Origin: Acidobacteriaceae bacterium
GTDB lineage: Bacteria; Acidobacteriota; Terriglobia; Terriglobales; Acidobacteriaceae
DNA: 64,000 bases
Assembly (NCBI GenBank): GCA_903642265.1
Contig: CAHJWN010000013.1
Location: forward strand, 1 to 64,000
Reading direction: 5' to 3'
Below, one piece after another: positions 1 through 8,199 of the stretch. A program made the position numbers and the translations under genes. The notes under the pieces are model-generated. The model made no database searches. It saw only the letters and a list, made by a program, of their open reading frames with translations, and was not told the DNA's origin. Every line of letters starts with the position of its first letter. Position 1 is the first letter of the stretch.

Positions 1-2
1 TG

Positions 3-95
3 TGGCGGAGAGTGGGGGATTCGAACCCCCGATAGAACTTTTGGTCCTATAACGGTTTAGCAAACCGCCGCCTTCAGCCTCTCGGCCAACTCTCC
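3..95 (-). tRNA. tRNA-Ser (anticodon GCT)
   Basis: Read on the minus strand, this folds as a class II tRNA. The 7-bp acceptor stem is GGAGAGT/ACTCTCC, the D-arm follows, the anticodon loop TTGCTAA gives anticodon GCT, a long variable arm typical of serine tRNAs comes next, and the T-arm contains GTTCGAATC. The 3' CCA is encoded at positions 3-5. It decodes AGC/AGU serine codons. The long variable arm and the anticodon agree, so identity is firm. Confidence 0.96.
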
Positions 96-339
96 ACTTT
101 GTTCCCGGCTGCGGGCGCAGTCGCGGGGCTATGAGCAAATTATAGCGTGGCTTCAGTGATGTGAAACGGGATTTTCCTTCATCCTCAATCAAGAACTCGA
201 TCGGCAGGCTCATGATTCGCAAGCTGGCAACCTAAGGGCACAACGATCTACGCCGTTCGCAATGTTCTAAGATGACCGTTCAGGATCGATCCGTCACATT
301 CCTGAGAACACCAACGATTGCTACATGGAGGTACACGGA

Positions 340-1752
340 GTGCCCTTGGGCGGTGGAAGTCTGGTCGCTCGCACCTCGCGCCGCATGCGGCTTATTCCGC
401 TGATTGCAGCAACCTTCTTCATGGTTTCTGGCGGTCCCTATGGAATCGAGGACATCCTGGGCAACGCCGGCTACGGCCGCGCACTTATCCTGCTCATCGT
501 TATACCAATAATCTGGAGTCTGCCTACCGGCCTTATGGTTGGCGAGCTTGCCAGCGCTTTGCCCAAAGAGGGTGGCTACTACTGGTGGGTCAAACGAGCC
601 CTGGGAGGCTTCTGGGGCTTTCAGGAAGCATGGCTCTCACTTGCAGCCAGCATCTTCGATATGGCCATCTATCCCACGCTCTTTGTTCTCTACTTGGGGC
701 GCTTGGAACCCACCTGGACCGCCGGCTACTACGGAACTCTTTGGGCGCTTGGAGTCATGCTCGTTTGTGCCGCCTGGAATCTTCGTGGCGCGCGTGCGGT
801 AGGCGAAGGCTCGGTCGGCATGTTCTACCTGCTCACCGCTCCGTTCATCGTGCTCTCTGCACTCGGCATCTGGGCGGCATTCACACGCCATATACCCGGC
901 AGCGGACTTGCCGCCCTCTCGCGACCAGTTGCGACCCCTCTCTTCTCGGGTGCAGTTCTCGTAACGCTCTGGAACTATATGGGTTGGGACAATGCGTCCA
1001 CCGTCGCGCAGGAGGTCGAGGATCCGCAGCGAAACTATCCACGCGCGATGATCGCCGCTGCCGCGCTGGTGGCACTCTCCTACATCATTCCACTTACGGC
1101 AGTCGGGCTTAGTGGCATGCCTGCTGACGCCTTCTCGACCGGTTCATGGACAGATGCGGCCCGTCTACTTGGCGGTCCCGGAATGCTCGGAAGAGGCTTG
1201 GCTTTGGCGGTGGTTCTCGGCGGAATGCTGAACGGTATGGGCATGTTCAACGCGCTGGTGATGAGTTACACCCGCGTTCCATATGCGCTTGCACAAGAAG
1301 GTCTGCTGCCTGCGGCTTTTAGACGGACTACCGCCGCAGGTGTCCCCTGGGTGAGTGTTGCCTGCTGCTGCGTTGCCTGGGCATTGGCGTTGCGCCTGCC
1401 TTTCGAGCGGCTCATCTCGATCGACCTTGTTCTGTATGGCGCGGCCCTGCTCTTAGAGTTTGTCGCCCTTGTCGTTCTGCGTATCAGGGAGCCTAGCCTT
1501 GAACGACCTTTCAGGGTTCCAGGCGGAACCGCCGGAGCAGTTGCCGTTGGGGTCGGGCCTGCGATGCTGATCGTCTATGCTCTGTGGGCAGCTCGGGATG
1601 AACACGTAGGCGTTGTTCACCATGTCACCATCCCTGCTCTCCCGTTCGCGGCTGCAGTCGCAATCCTTGGCGCAATCATCTACGGCATCGCAACGCTTAT
1701 ACAAAATACAGGGGCTCTGCGTAGACGCGTGAAAACGCCGCCCGTGGTGTAA
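340..1752 (+). CDS. APC-superfamily amino acid/polyamine permease
   Basis: A 470-residue integral membrane protein with about 12 hydrophobic segments, expected in the inner membrane as a proton- or cation-coupled amino acid or amine importer. The N-terminal third (GGPYGIED, IIWSLPTGLMVGELASALP, EGGYYWWV, ALGGFWGFQ, then a DMAIYP segment) closely follows the signature of the plant polyamine-uptake (PUT/LHR1) branch of the APC superfamily. A polyamine or related substrate is therefore plausible but inferred. An in-frame ATG lies at 325, but its own bases form a GGAGG (327-331) placed 8 nt before the GTG at 340, so GTG 340 is the better start. The stop codon lies inside the loop of a hairpin that probably ends transcription of this gene and of the convergent ppa gene. 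No partner genes are adjacent. Confidence 0.85.
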   Translation: MPLGGGSLVARTSRRMRLIPLIAATFFMVSGGPYGIEDILGNAGYGRALILLIVIPIIWSLPTGLMVGELASALPKEGGYYWWVKRALGGFWGFQEAWLSLAASIFDMAIYPTLFVLYLGRLEPTWTAGYYGTLWALGVMLVCAAWNLRGARAVGEGSVGMFYLLTAPFIVLSALGIWAAFTRHIPGSGLAALSRPVATPLFSGAVLVTLWNYMGWDNASTVAQEVEDPQRNYPRAMIAAAALVALSYIIPLTAVGLSGMPADAFSTGSWTDAARLLGGPGMLGRGLALAVVLGGMLNGMGMFNALVMSYTRVPYALAQEGLLPAAFRRTTAAGVPWVSVACCCVAWALALRLPFERLISIDLVLYGAALLLEFVALVVLRIREPSLERPFRVPGGTAGAVAVGVGPAMLIVYALWAARDEHVGVVHHVTIPALPFAAAVAILGAIIYGIATLIQNTGALRRRVKTPPVV

Positions 1753-1763
1753 TCCGGGCGGCG
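1736..1763. terminator. bidirectional terminator between permease and ppa
   Basis: A perfect 9-bp GC stem (CGCCGCCCG at 1736-1744, CGGGCGGCG at 1755-1763) with a 10-nt loop that carries the permease stop codon. On the minus strand it is followed by TTTTC, and on the plus strand by a T-rich stretch (about 1771-1780). It sits between two convergent genes, where a shared terminator is expected. Confidence 0.65.
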
Positions 1764-1797
1764 GTCTAAGTCTTTCGTCTTCGAGGTAAATCAGCAG

Positions 1798-2355
1798 CTA
1801 CTCGTGCGGGACTGGCTTCGGTTCAGGGTTGAGCTTGTTGTCAATAAATTTCTGTTGCGCCTTAAGCACCGTGTTCCGCGCGAATGCGGCATCGCGCCAA
1901 CCGCGAACTTCGACGCGCTTCCCCTCAAGATCTTTATAGATAGCGAAAAAGTGTGTGATCTCGCGCAGCATGTGCGGATAGATTTCCGAGAAGTTCCACA
2001 CATCCTTGTAGCGCGGATTTCCCTTTCCGACGCATAAAATCTTCTCGTCGCCCAGGCCTTGATCGAGCATCTCGAGCACGCCGATCGGCCGCACTTCCAT
2101 TACGCAGCCCGGAAAGCTCGGTGCATCGACCAGCACCACGCAATCGAGCGGGTCCCCGTCCTCACCCAGCGTTGACGGGATGAATCCATAGTCGCCCGGA
2201 TAATGCACTGGCGAGTAAAGATTCCGGTCCAGCCGGAAGACATGAAGTTCCTTGTCATATTCGTATTTGTTGATCCCCTCACTCGGGATCTCGATGACGG
2301 CATTGATGACCTCAGGACACTTCGGGCCAACCGGAAGCTCTAGGTAATTTGTCAT
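1798..2355 (-). CDS. ppa: inorganic pyrophosphatase (family I)
   Basis: Hydrolyses pyrophosphate to two phosphates in the cytoplasm, pulling biosynthetic reactions forward. The 185-residue length fits soluble family I enzymes. The signature EYDKELHVFRLDRNL followed by YPGDYGFIPSTLGEDGDPLD is intact, with the acidic Mg2+-binding cluster (DGDPLD, about residues 66-71) and a later conserved basic region. It is a single gene, convergent with the upstream permease and sharing a terminator hairpin with it. It is transcribed divergently from purS, about 155 bp away. Confidence 0.95.
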   Translation of the reverse strand: MTNYLELPVGPKCPEVINAVIEIPSEGINKYEYDKELHVFRLDRNLYSPVHYPGDYGFIPSTLGEDGDPLDCVVLVDAPSFPGCVMEVRPIGVLEMLDQGLGDEKILCVGKGNPRYKDVWNFSEIYPHMLREITHFFAIYKDLEGKRVEVRGWRDAAFARNTVLKAQQKFIDNKLNPEPKPVPHE

Positions 2356-2510
2356 TTCTCAGCAATCTCTTCTCGGATAAAGTTTTGTGGGGGAGTTACG
2401 TCGGTTCGGAGACCCAAGGGTTCGAACCCACACACTTACGATACAGCAGTGGAGGTGGAGGCTCACAATGCCCCCTTCGTTGCAGCGTTGCCAATCTATA
2501 ATTGAGGTCT

Positions 2511-2756
2511 ATGAAGGCTCACGTGTATGTAACGTTGAAGCGCACCGTGCTCGACGCACAGGGCAAGACCATCGCGGACGCACTGCGGCGTATGGAGTAT
2601 AAGGGCGTGGCCGATGTCCGCCAGGGAAAGTACTTTCTACTCACTCTGGAAGACGGTCTTGAGTCGAAAGCCGCAGAGGCAGAGGTCGAACGCATCGCCC
2701 GTGATGTGCTGGCAAATCCTGTAATCGAAGAGTTTACTTACCGGGTCGAAGGCTGA
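2511..2756 (+). CDS. purS: phosphoribosylformylglycinamidine synthase subunit PurS
   Basis: A small 81-residue protein. PurS bridges the PurL synthetase and PurQ glutaminase subunits of FGAM synthase in purine biosynthesis. The sequence fits the family well: it opens with KAHVYVTLKRTVLDAQGKTI, has a central YKGVADVRQGKYF block and ends with NPVIEEFTY. The ATG at 2511 is chosen because the family begins right at this point. GAGG at 2504-2507 is close to the start, so a TTG at 2502 cannot be ruled out. purQ and purL are not next to it, which differs from the usual purSQL order. The next gene downstream is hemE, 137 bp away. Confidence 0.92.
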   Translation: MKAHVYVTLKRTVLDAQGKTIADALRRMEYKGVADVRQGKYFLLTLEDGLESKAAEAEVERIARDVLANPVIEEFTYRVEG

Positions 2757-2893
2757 GAAGCGCACGGTTGTTTCTGACAGCGCTAAGTTCCACCGTGCCA
2801 AAGTTTCAGGGGGCCTCACGCCGTCTCTCCCACAGCCAGATGCTAGCCTCTTATTGATAGCGAAAGCTGGACACGACAGGCGGGAGCAGCGTT

Positions 2894-3994
2894 TTGAATC
2901 ACGAAGCAATTGCAGTAGATCCCAAAGATATTCTTTCACCGGGCACTGGTAGCAGCCGGTTCGTCCGTGCCTGTCTCAGGCAGCCTGTAGACCGCACCCC
3001 TGTCTGGTTCCTTCGTCAGGCTGGTCGCTACATGCCGGAGTACATGGCCGTTCGCAAGCACCACACGCTTCTTGAAATTTGCCGCACCCCTGAGATCGCC
3101 GCCGAGGTGACTATCACCGCGGCTGAACGTCTCGGCGTCGATGCCGCCATCATCTTTGCCGACCTTCTATTGCCCTTCACGCCGATGGGCCTCGACTTCG
3201 AATTTGTCGCCGGCGAAGGTCCGGTCGTCCATACCCCCGTCCGCTCTTTCGAGCACATCCAGTCTCTCCGCACCGATCGCGCAGACGAGTTGAACTACGT
3301 CGCCAAGTCGATTGAAGAAGTCGCGAGGCACTTCGCCGCACCGCGCCCGGACGGCGATGTACTCGGCATCATCGGCTTCTGCGGAGCGCCCTTTACCCTT
3401 GCCAGCTATATGATCGAAGGTGGTTCGTCGCGCAACTACATCGAGACCAAGAAGCTGATGTACTCAGACTCTGCCGCTTGGTCCTTGCTCATGGAGAAGC
3501 TGGTATCTGTTCTGATTGCGTTTGCAAAGCAGCAGGTCGAGGCTGGTGCAGATGTCATCCAGATCTTCGATAGCTGGGCCGGTGCGCTGTCAGTCACCGA
3601 CTACCGCCAGTACTGCCTTCCATGGACGAAGCACCTCGTCGAGCAGGTCAAGGCAACGGGCGTCCCGGTCATCTACTTCGGAGTTGATACCGCCTCTCTC
3701 CTCTCGACGATGCGCGAGACCACCGCCGACGTAATTGGTCTCGACTGGCGCGTGCCGCTTGAGGTGGGCTGGAAGTTCGTGGGCGATGGCTGCGGAGTCC
3801 AGGGAAATCTTGATCCCGTCAGCCTCTTCGCTCCCGAAGATGTGCTTGAGCAGCGCGTGCGGGAAGTGCTTCAATCGGCTGCAAACAAGCCCGGTCACAT
3901 CTTCAATCTCGGCCACGGCATCGTACCCGGCACGCCCGTCAATAACGTCATACGCGTCGTCGAACTGGTAAAGGAGTACGGCCGCCATGAGTGA
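2894..3994 (+). CDS. hemE: uroporphyrinogen-III decarboxylase
   Basis: Converts uroporphyrinogen III to coproporphyrinogen III by four decarboxylations in the cytoplasm. The 366-residue protein carries the HemE signatures PVWFLRQAGRYMPEY (substrate-binding Arg) near residue 36, GFCGAPFTLASYMIEGG near residue 158, FDSWAGALS, and a C-terminal LGHGIVPGTPVNNV. The start is TTG at 2894, supported by GGGAG at 2882-2886 with 7-nt spacing. It overlaps hemH by 8 bp and heads the hemE-hemH-hemG operon, so translation is probably coupled. Confidence 0.96.
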   Translation: MNHEAIAVDPKDILSPGTGSSRFVRACLRQPVDRTPVWFLRQAGRYMPEYMAVRKHHTLLEICRTPEIAAEVTITAAERLGVDAAIIFADLLLPFTPMGLDFEFVAGEGPVVHTPVRSFEHIQSLRTDRADELNYVAKSIEEVARHFAAPRPDGDVLGIIGFCGAPFTLASYMIEGGSSRNYIETKKLMYSDSAAWSLLMEKLVSVLIAFAKQQVEAGADVIQIFDSWAGALSVTDYRQYCLPWTKHLVEQVKATGVPVIYFGVDTASLLSTMRETTADVIGLDWRVPLEVGWKFVGDGCGVQGNLDPVSLFAPEDVLEQRVREVLQSAANKPGHIFNLGHGIVPGTPVNNVIRVVELVKEYGRHE

Positions 3995-5027
3995 TGAGAC
4001 CTTAATCCAGTCGCACGATGCCGTGCTTCTCCTTGCGCACGGAACACCTGATGTCCTTGGTGAAATGGCCGAGTATCTTGGCAAAGTGACCGGCGGACGG
4101 CAGCTTCCGCTCGAAGTCGTACAGGAACTACAGCACCGCTACGGCGAGATCGGCCTGCAAGAAACCCCCGGCGAAGAGGCTCCACCGCTTACAAAGTGGA
4201 CGCTCACGCAGGGGTTTCTGCTCGAGCAGGCACTCAACTCCTCCGGCCCAAACACCAAGGTTTACGTCGGTATGCGCAACTGGCATCCGTTCATCTCCGA
4301 TGTTGTAGGACAGATGCGCGCCGACGGCGTGAAGCGCTTCAAGGCGGTCTGCCTCGCGCCACAGAACTCTCGTACCAGCGTTGGCCTCTATCGCAAAGCT
4401 GTCGCCTCCGCAGCCAACGGGATGGAGATGGAGTTCGTTGCTGGCTGGGCCGAGAATCCTACTCTCGCCCGCGCATTTGCCGACCGCCTCTGGCCAGCCT
4501 GGGCTCAGGCGTGCGCGGAATCTGGCAGCCGCGTGCCCGTTCTTTTCACCGCGCACTCGGTCCCATGCCGCACCATCATGACGGGCTCTGCCTCCGTCGC
4601 TGGTGCACGGCCCGGCACCCCCGAACAGGAGTCGCCTGACCCTTACCCGGTTGAGGCGAAACGCACTGCCATCATGGTCGCTGAGATGATGAAAGCCGTC
4701 GGCATGACCGAGAAGGACTGGTACTTCGCTTTCCAGAGCCAGGGCATTAGCGGCGGTCCTTGGATCGGCCCTACCGTAGAAGACACCTTGAAGAGCCTCA
4801 AAGAGCAAGGCGAAACCGGGGTGGTCATGCAGCCGGTCGGTTTTCTTTGCGATCACGTTGAGATCCTCTACGACATCGACATCGCTTTCACGCAGACGGC
4901 CAATGATCTCGGCCTGAAACTCTGGCGCGCCGAAAGCCTTAATGCCTCTCCTATCCTTGTTCAGGCGTTGGAAGAAGTTGTGAGCGGGGAGTACGCCGCC
5001 AACGTCGATGAAAGCGTCACTATCTAG
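3987..5027 (+). CDS. hemH: ferrochelatase
   Basis: Inserts Fe2+ into the porphyrin ring at the end of heme synthesis. The 346-residue protein starts with the typical LLLAHGTPD stretch. It has the catalytic histidine motif TAHSVP (His190) and the metal-site glutamate in CDHVEILYDID (Glu292), preceded by FQSQGISGGPWIGPTVED. The ATG lies inside the end of hemE (8-bp overlap). The substrate is protoporphyrin IX or, if the organism uses the coproporphyrin branch, coproporphyrin III. The sequence alone does not settle this; the neighbouring hemG fits either. No chdC is seen in the window. Confidence 0.94.
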   Translation: MSDETLIQSHDAVLLLAHGTPDVLGEMAEYLGKVTGGRQLPLEVVQELQHRYGEIGLQETPGEEAPPLTKWTLTQGFLLEQALNSSGPNTKVYVGMRNWHPFISDVVGQMRADGVKRFKAVCLAPQNSRTSVGLYRKAVASAANGMEMEFVAGWAENPTLARAFADRLWPAWAQACAESGSRVPVLFTAHSVPCRTIMTGSASVAGARPGTPEQESPDPYPVEAKRTAIMVAEMMKAVGMTEKDWYFAFQSQGISGGPWIGPTVEDTLKSLKEQGETGVVMQPVGFLCDHVEILYDIDIAFTQTANDLGLKLWRAESLNASPILVQALEEVVSGEYAANVDESVTI

Positions 5028-5034
5028 CCCTAAG

Positions 5035-6432
5035 ATGAAGCGAATCGCCATCATCGGCGGCGGCATTGCAGGCGTCACGGCTGCATGGCAGCTCTCTCGC
5101 CTGGCTGCTGAAGGCGCCGACCTGGAAGCAACGCTCTTTGAAGCTTCACCTCGCCTGGGCGGCATCGTCGAGACCGTTCGTGAGGCCGGTTTCATCGTCG
5201 AGTGTGGCCCCGACGCCTGGGTAACTGAGAAGCCCTGGGCACGTGAACTCGCAGAAGAGCTTGGTCTTGGTGACGAAATAATCCCCTCGAACGACTCGAC
5301 CCGCAAGACCTATATCATGCAGCACGGGAAACTGGTCGCCATGCCCGATGGCATGCGAATGATGGTGCCCGCCGATGTCGATGCTCTCGACCGATCAAAT
5401 CTCTTCAGCGAAGTCGCCAAGTCCGCCTTCCGCGCCGAAACAACAATGGCCGTCGAACTCAAAGCGGTCGCGCCAGAGCACGATGAAAGCGTTGCCTCTT
5501 TCGTTCAGCGCCACTTCGGCACTGAGGTCCTCGACAAGATTGGCGCCCCACTTCTAAGCGGCGTCTTCGGTGGCGATGTCACCAGGCTCAGCGTCCGCGC
5601 TGTCATGGCTCCGTTTGTTGCCATGGAGCGGGCCCACGGCAGCCTCATCCTTGCCTTACAGCAGCGACTCAGAGAGTCAGCACCTCAGCCGCAAATCTTT
5701 ACAACTCTCAAGAGCGGCACCAGCAGCCTTATTGAAAAGATGGTCGCCCAGCTACCCTGCAACTGGGTAAAGCTCGAAAACACAGTCAGGGCAATTAAGA
5801 AGTCTTCGACAGGCTGGCAGATTGAGACTGCGTCTGGCTCGAATCGATTCGACGCACTCCTGCTCGCAACGCCGGTCGATGTCGCACGGAATCTTCTCCG
5901 GCCAACAGACCCGACCGCTGCCGATCTGATGCAGATGGAGACCAGCTCCGCTGTCATCGCCGCTTTTGGCTTTCAAGCTCCCCTCGAACTTCCTGCTGGG
6001 TTTGGCTTCCTCGTTCCGCCCGGCTCAAGCGGGAGCCGGCTTCTTGCCGCGACCTTTGCCGACCAGAAGTTCGACGGTCGGGCCCCCGCCGGCTCCCGCC
6101 TTATCCGCGCATTCTTCGGTGGTGCCACCGCCGACAGCCTGCTCAACACGAGCGACGAAGACATCGCGTCGCTCGCAATGGAAGAACTGCAACAGATTCT
6201 TGGACCGCTCCCGGACCCCGTTCTGACGGTTGTTCGCCGCTGGCCGCGCGCGCTTCCGCAGTACGCGGTCGGTCACCTCGAACGCATGGCTGAGTTACAC
6301 CAGCGAGTTCGTTCAGACCAGAATCTTTGGCTGCTCGGCAATGGATATCGCGGCGTCGGTCTCCCCGACCTGATCCGCGAAGCGCGCTCCGCCGCCCGCG
6401 AGGTGGCCGCGCACCCGGCCACCGTTCGGTAA
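5035..6432 (+). CDS. hemG: protoporphyrinogen (or coproporphyrinogen) oxidase, HemY type
   Basis: An FAD enzyme of 465 residues that oxidises the porphyrinogen to the porphyrin just before iron insertion. The dinucleotide-binding motif IIGGGIAGVTAAWQL is at the extreme N terminus. It is followed by a RLGGIVETV / GFIVECGPDAW block typical of HemY-type oxidases and by a C-terminal FAD-binding segment GNGYRGVGLPDLI. The ATG at 5035 puts the FAD motif right at the start and lies 8 nt after the hemH stop. An in-frame ATG at 5008 would overlap hemH. It is the third gene of the heme operon. The name hemY is also used for this oxygen-dependent type. Confidence 0.92.
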   Translation: MKRIAIIGGGIAGVTAAWQLSRLAAEGADLEATLFEASPRLGGIVETVREAGFIVECGPDAWVTEKPWARELAEELGLGDEIIPSNDSTRKTYIMQHGKLVAMPDGMRMMVPADVDALDRSNLFSEVAKSAFRAETTMAVELKAVAPEHDESVASFVQRHFGTEVLDKIGAPLLSGVFGGDVTRLSVRAVMAPFVAMERAHGSLILALQQRLRESAPQPQIFTTLKSGTSSLIEKMVAQLPCNWVKLENTVRAIKKSSTGWQIETASGSNRFDALLLATPVDVARNLLRPTDPTAADLMQMETSSAVIAAFGFQAPLELPAGFGFLVPPGSSGSRLLAATFADQKFDGRAPAGSRLIRAFFGGATADSLLNTSDEDIASLAMEELQQILGPLPDPVLTVVRRWPRALPQYAVGHLERMAELHQRVRSDQNLWLLGNGYRGVGLPDLIREARSAAREVAAHPATVR

Positions 6433-6477
6433 CATCAGGTCGGCGTTTCGGTATCTAATGGGGCAGGAGAAATCAAC

Positions 6478-6678
6478 ATGCCGCAGAGCCCACACGATCG
6501 CGCCGCTGAATACCACAACCTTGCCGCACACGCCCACCAGGCAGCTGCTACTGCCCATGGCAAGGGTGATCATCTCTCCGCACACGAGCTTTCAAAGCAG
6601 GCGCACGAGCATTCGACCCAGGCCCATCAGCACTCTGGAGAGATGCTTGCCGAGTCAGAGACGAAGTTGAAGAAGTAA
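6478..6678 (+). CDS. small histidine/alanine-rich protein behind the heme operon
   Basis: A 66-residue protein with 11 histidines, mostly as AH, HAH or HEH groups spread over residues 6-52, and a lysine-rich tail. There is no signal peptide or membrane segment, so it should be cytoplasmic and is probably largely helical. A clear ribosome-binding site (GGAGA, 6466-6470, 7 nt before ATG) shows it is a real gene. It follows hemG by 45 bp with no visible terminator between them, so it may be co-transcribed with heme synthesis. Similar small His/Ala-rich proteins occur in soil bacteria without an assigned role. Binding of a metal (Fe, Ni, Zn, Cu) or heme is an inference from composition and position only. 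Confidence 0.75.
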   Translation: MPQSPHDRAAEYHNLAAHAHQAAATAHGKGDHLSAHELSKQAHEHSTQAHQHSGEMLAESETKLKK

Positions 6679-6679
6679 G

Positions 6680-7552
6680 TCATCGCCCATGCGATGGATC
6701 AGGTGAAGCCGCCACGTCTAAATCCAGAACGGATCCAGCTAACCCCGCGTCGGGCACGTAGCAGTTGCCATCCGCCGCATAGGTTTTAGCGCAGGCGGCA
6801 GTATTTTCTCTTCGTCGTGGAGATTGCGCGTACTGCCATACCGCGGCACCTTCTGTCCCGCTCTTGGCGAGGGCTGGTGCTTGCAGTGTGCATCCACTCG
6901 ATGGCGGACACGCGTCTTGATACACCCACAACACCACCGGATGCAGACGGCGGATAACCACCTGCTGGTCGATGTCCTGGGCTGTCGAAATCCGGTGCCC
7001 GTGTCCCTCGTCGACCTTTTGTCCGCTCCCATAGACTCCTGGTCTAAAGCCCGCTGCCGCCACCGTCTCGGTCCATCCGAAAAGATAATCCGCTTGTTCG
7101 GGCAGCATCCTGCCACCTTCTTCCTGGTCGAGAAAAATGATTGCTTGTGGCGCAAATCCTTCCCGCAGCGCCGCTGTCACAGCTTCCGCTCCATCCCGTT
7201 TTCCTAATGCCCCAGGGTCTTTTCCTGCAGCCTTGATCTCCGCATCGGTCTTACCGTTTGCCAGCACAAGGAATCCGAATCCATGCGCTCGTAGAACCTC
7301 TCGCTTGCCGGCCCAGGAGTTTTGTTGCTCCCCAGGGGGATTCGTGAGCCAGTACCCAACAAAGTCGAAATGCTGCTTCAACGCAGGCAGCGAATTATCA
7401 CCCGGATAATCGTTACGATCGAAACCGAGGAAAGTGTTTCGCTCGACCCCAGCACCTTTCTGCGCGAATGCAAGTCTCCCACCGGTCGAGGCAACAAATA
7501 CGACCACCATCGTCCAGGCAAGCCACCTCGTTCGCAAAACAAGCTCTATCAT
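6680..7552 (-). CDS. secreted protein with DUF1906 (Rv2525c-like) glycoside-hydrolase-like domain
   Basis: A 290-residue protein with an N-terminal signal peptide (hydrophobic stretch about residues 10-30, ending ...GGRLAFAQ). The body matches the Rv2525c-like/DUF1906 TIM-barrel: it begins FLGFDRNDYPGD, continues with FVGYWLTNPPGEQQNSW, has an acidic strand end IIFLDQEEGG (about residue 147), and a GVYGSG strand further on. The family is thought to act on peptidoglycan or other cell-wall glycans, but activity is unproven for most members. The gene is convergent with the histidine-rich gene; the two stops are 1 nt apart. Export to periplasm or cell surface is likely. Confidence 0.75.
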   Translation of the reverse strand: MIELVLRTRWLAWTMVVVFVASTGGRLAFAQKGAGVERNTFLGFDRNDYPGDNSLPALKQHFDFVGYWLTNPPGEQQNSWAGKREVLRAHGFGFLVLANGKTDAEIKAAGKDPGALGKRDGAEAVTAALREGFAPQAIIFLDQEEGGRMLPEQADYLFGWTETVAAAGFRPGVYGSGQKVDEGHGHRISTAQDIDQQVVIRRLHPVVLWVYQDACPPSSGCTLQAPALAKSGTEGAAVWQYAQSPRRRENTAACAKTYAADGNCYVPDAGLAGSVLDLDVAASPDPSHGR

Positions 7553-7614
7553 CTAACCCGACCTCGCTCCGGTAGAATAGCGCGGCATCCACATACGTCA
7601 GCAAGAAGGAAGAG

Positions 7615-8151
7615 ATGTCCTCAATCAGCGAACTCGACCAACGGTATCCAATCGGCCGGTGCCAGATACCAACCAGCATCTCGGCCGCCGATCTTCATGA
7701 AGCCATCGCGACCATCGCCGGCTTGCCCGCGCTGCTGCGTCAAGCAACCGCAGCTCTTTCTGAAGCCCAGGTAGACACGCCCTATCGGAATGGTGGCTGG
7801 ACCGTCCGCCAGCTCATTCACCACATTGCAGACAGCCACATGAATGCCCTCATCCGTGTCCACCTCGCACTCACTGAAGATTGGCCCACCATCAAGCCCT
7901 ATCGAGAGGCTGCATGGGCTGAACTGGCAGACTCGAAGGCTCCGATCGTTCTATCGCTGAACATTCTCGAAAGCCTGCACGCCCGCTGGGCCATACTGCT
8001 CAGGTCGCTCGACGAATCGCAATGGCAGCGCGGCTTCCTTCATCCCGAACGCGGCCCATCAAACCTCAAAGAGGCTACGCTGCTCTATCATTGGCACTCG
8101 CGGCATCACCTCGCACACATCACTGCATTGAAACGTCGGGAGAACTGGTAG
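7615..8151 (+). CDS. DinB/YfiT-family metal-dependent protein
   Basis: A 178-residue four-helix-bundle protein of the YfiT/DinB superfamily. Opening residues YPIGR match YfiT. The likely metal ligands are in RQLIHHIADSHMN (first site, about residue 80) and in YHWHSRHHLAHI (about residue 160). Members are Zn/Ni-binding hydrolases or thiol S-transferases, and the closest named relatives are bacillithiol transferases (BstA). The thiol used here is unknown. The ATG at 7615 has AGGA just upstream. It is transcribed divergently from the DUF1906-like gene and is not obviously in an operon with the next gene. Confidence 0.82.
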   Translation: MSSISELDQRYPIGRCQIPTSISAADLHEAIATIAGLPALLRQATAALSEAQVDTPYRNGGWTVRQLIHHIADSHMNALIRVHLALTEDWPTIKPYREAAWAELADSKAPIVLSLNILESLHARWAILLRSLDESQWQRGFLHPERGPSNLKEATLLYHWHSRHHLAHITALKRRENW

Positions 8152-8199
8152 CTTCACGAAATACAAACAGGCCCAGCTTTGCGAATGTATGCTCTAGCG

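Noticed and set aside
2405-2435. T-arm-like GGGTTCGAACCC suggesting a tRNA or tRNA fragment
   Set aside because: No acceptor stem, anticodon arm or D-arm can be formed around it; TTCGAA is a self-complementary hexamer that occurs by chance.
4128-5306. Long minus-strand reading (392 codons) across hemH/hemG
   Set aside because: It lies wholly opposite clear heme genes, has no family features, and is the kind of antisense opening produced by GC-rich codon bias.
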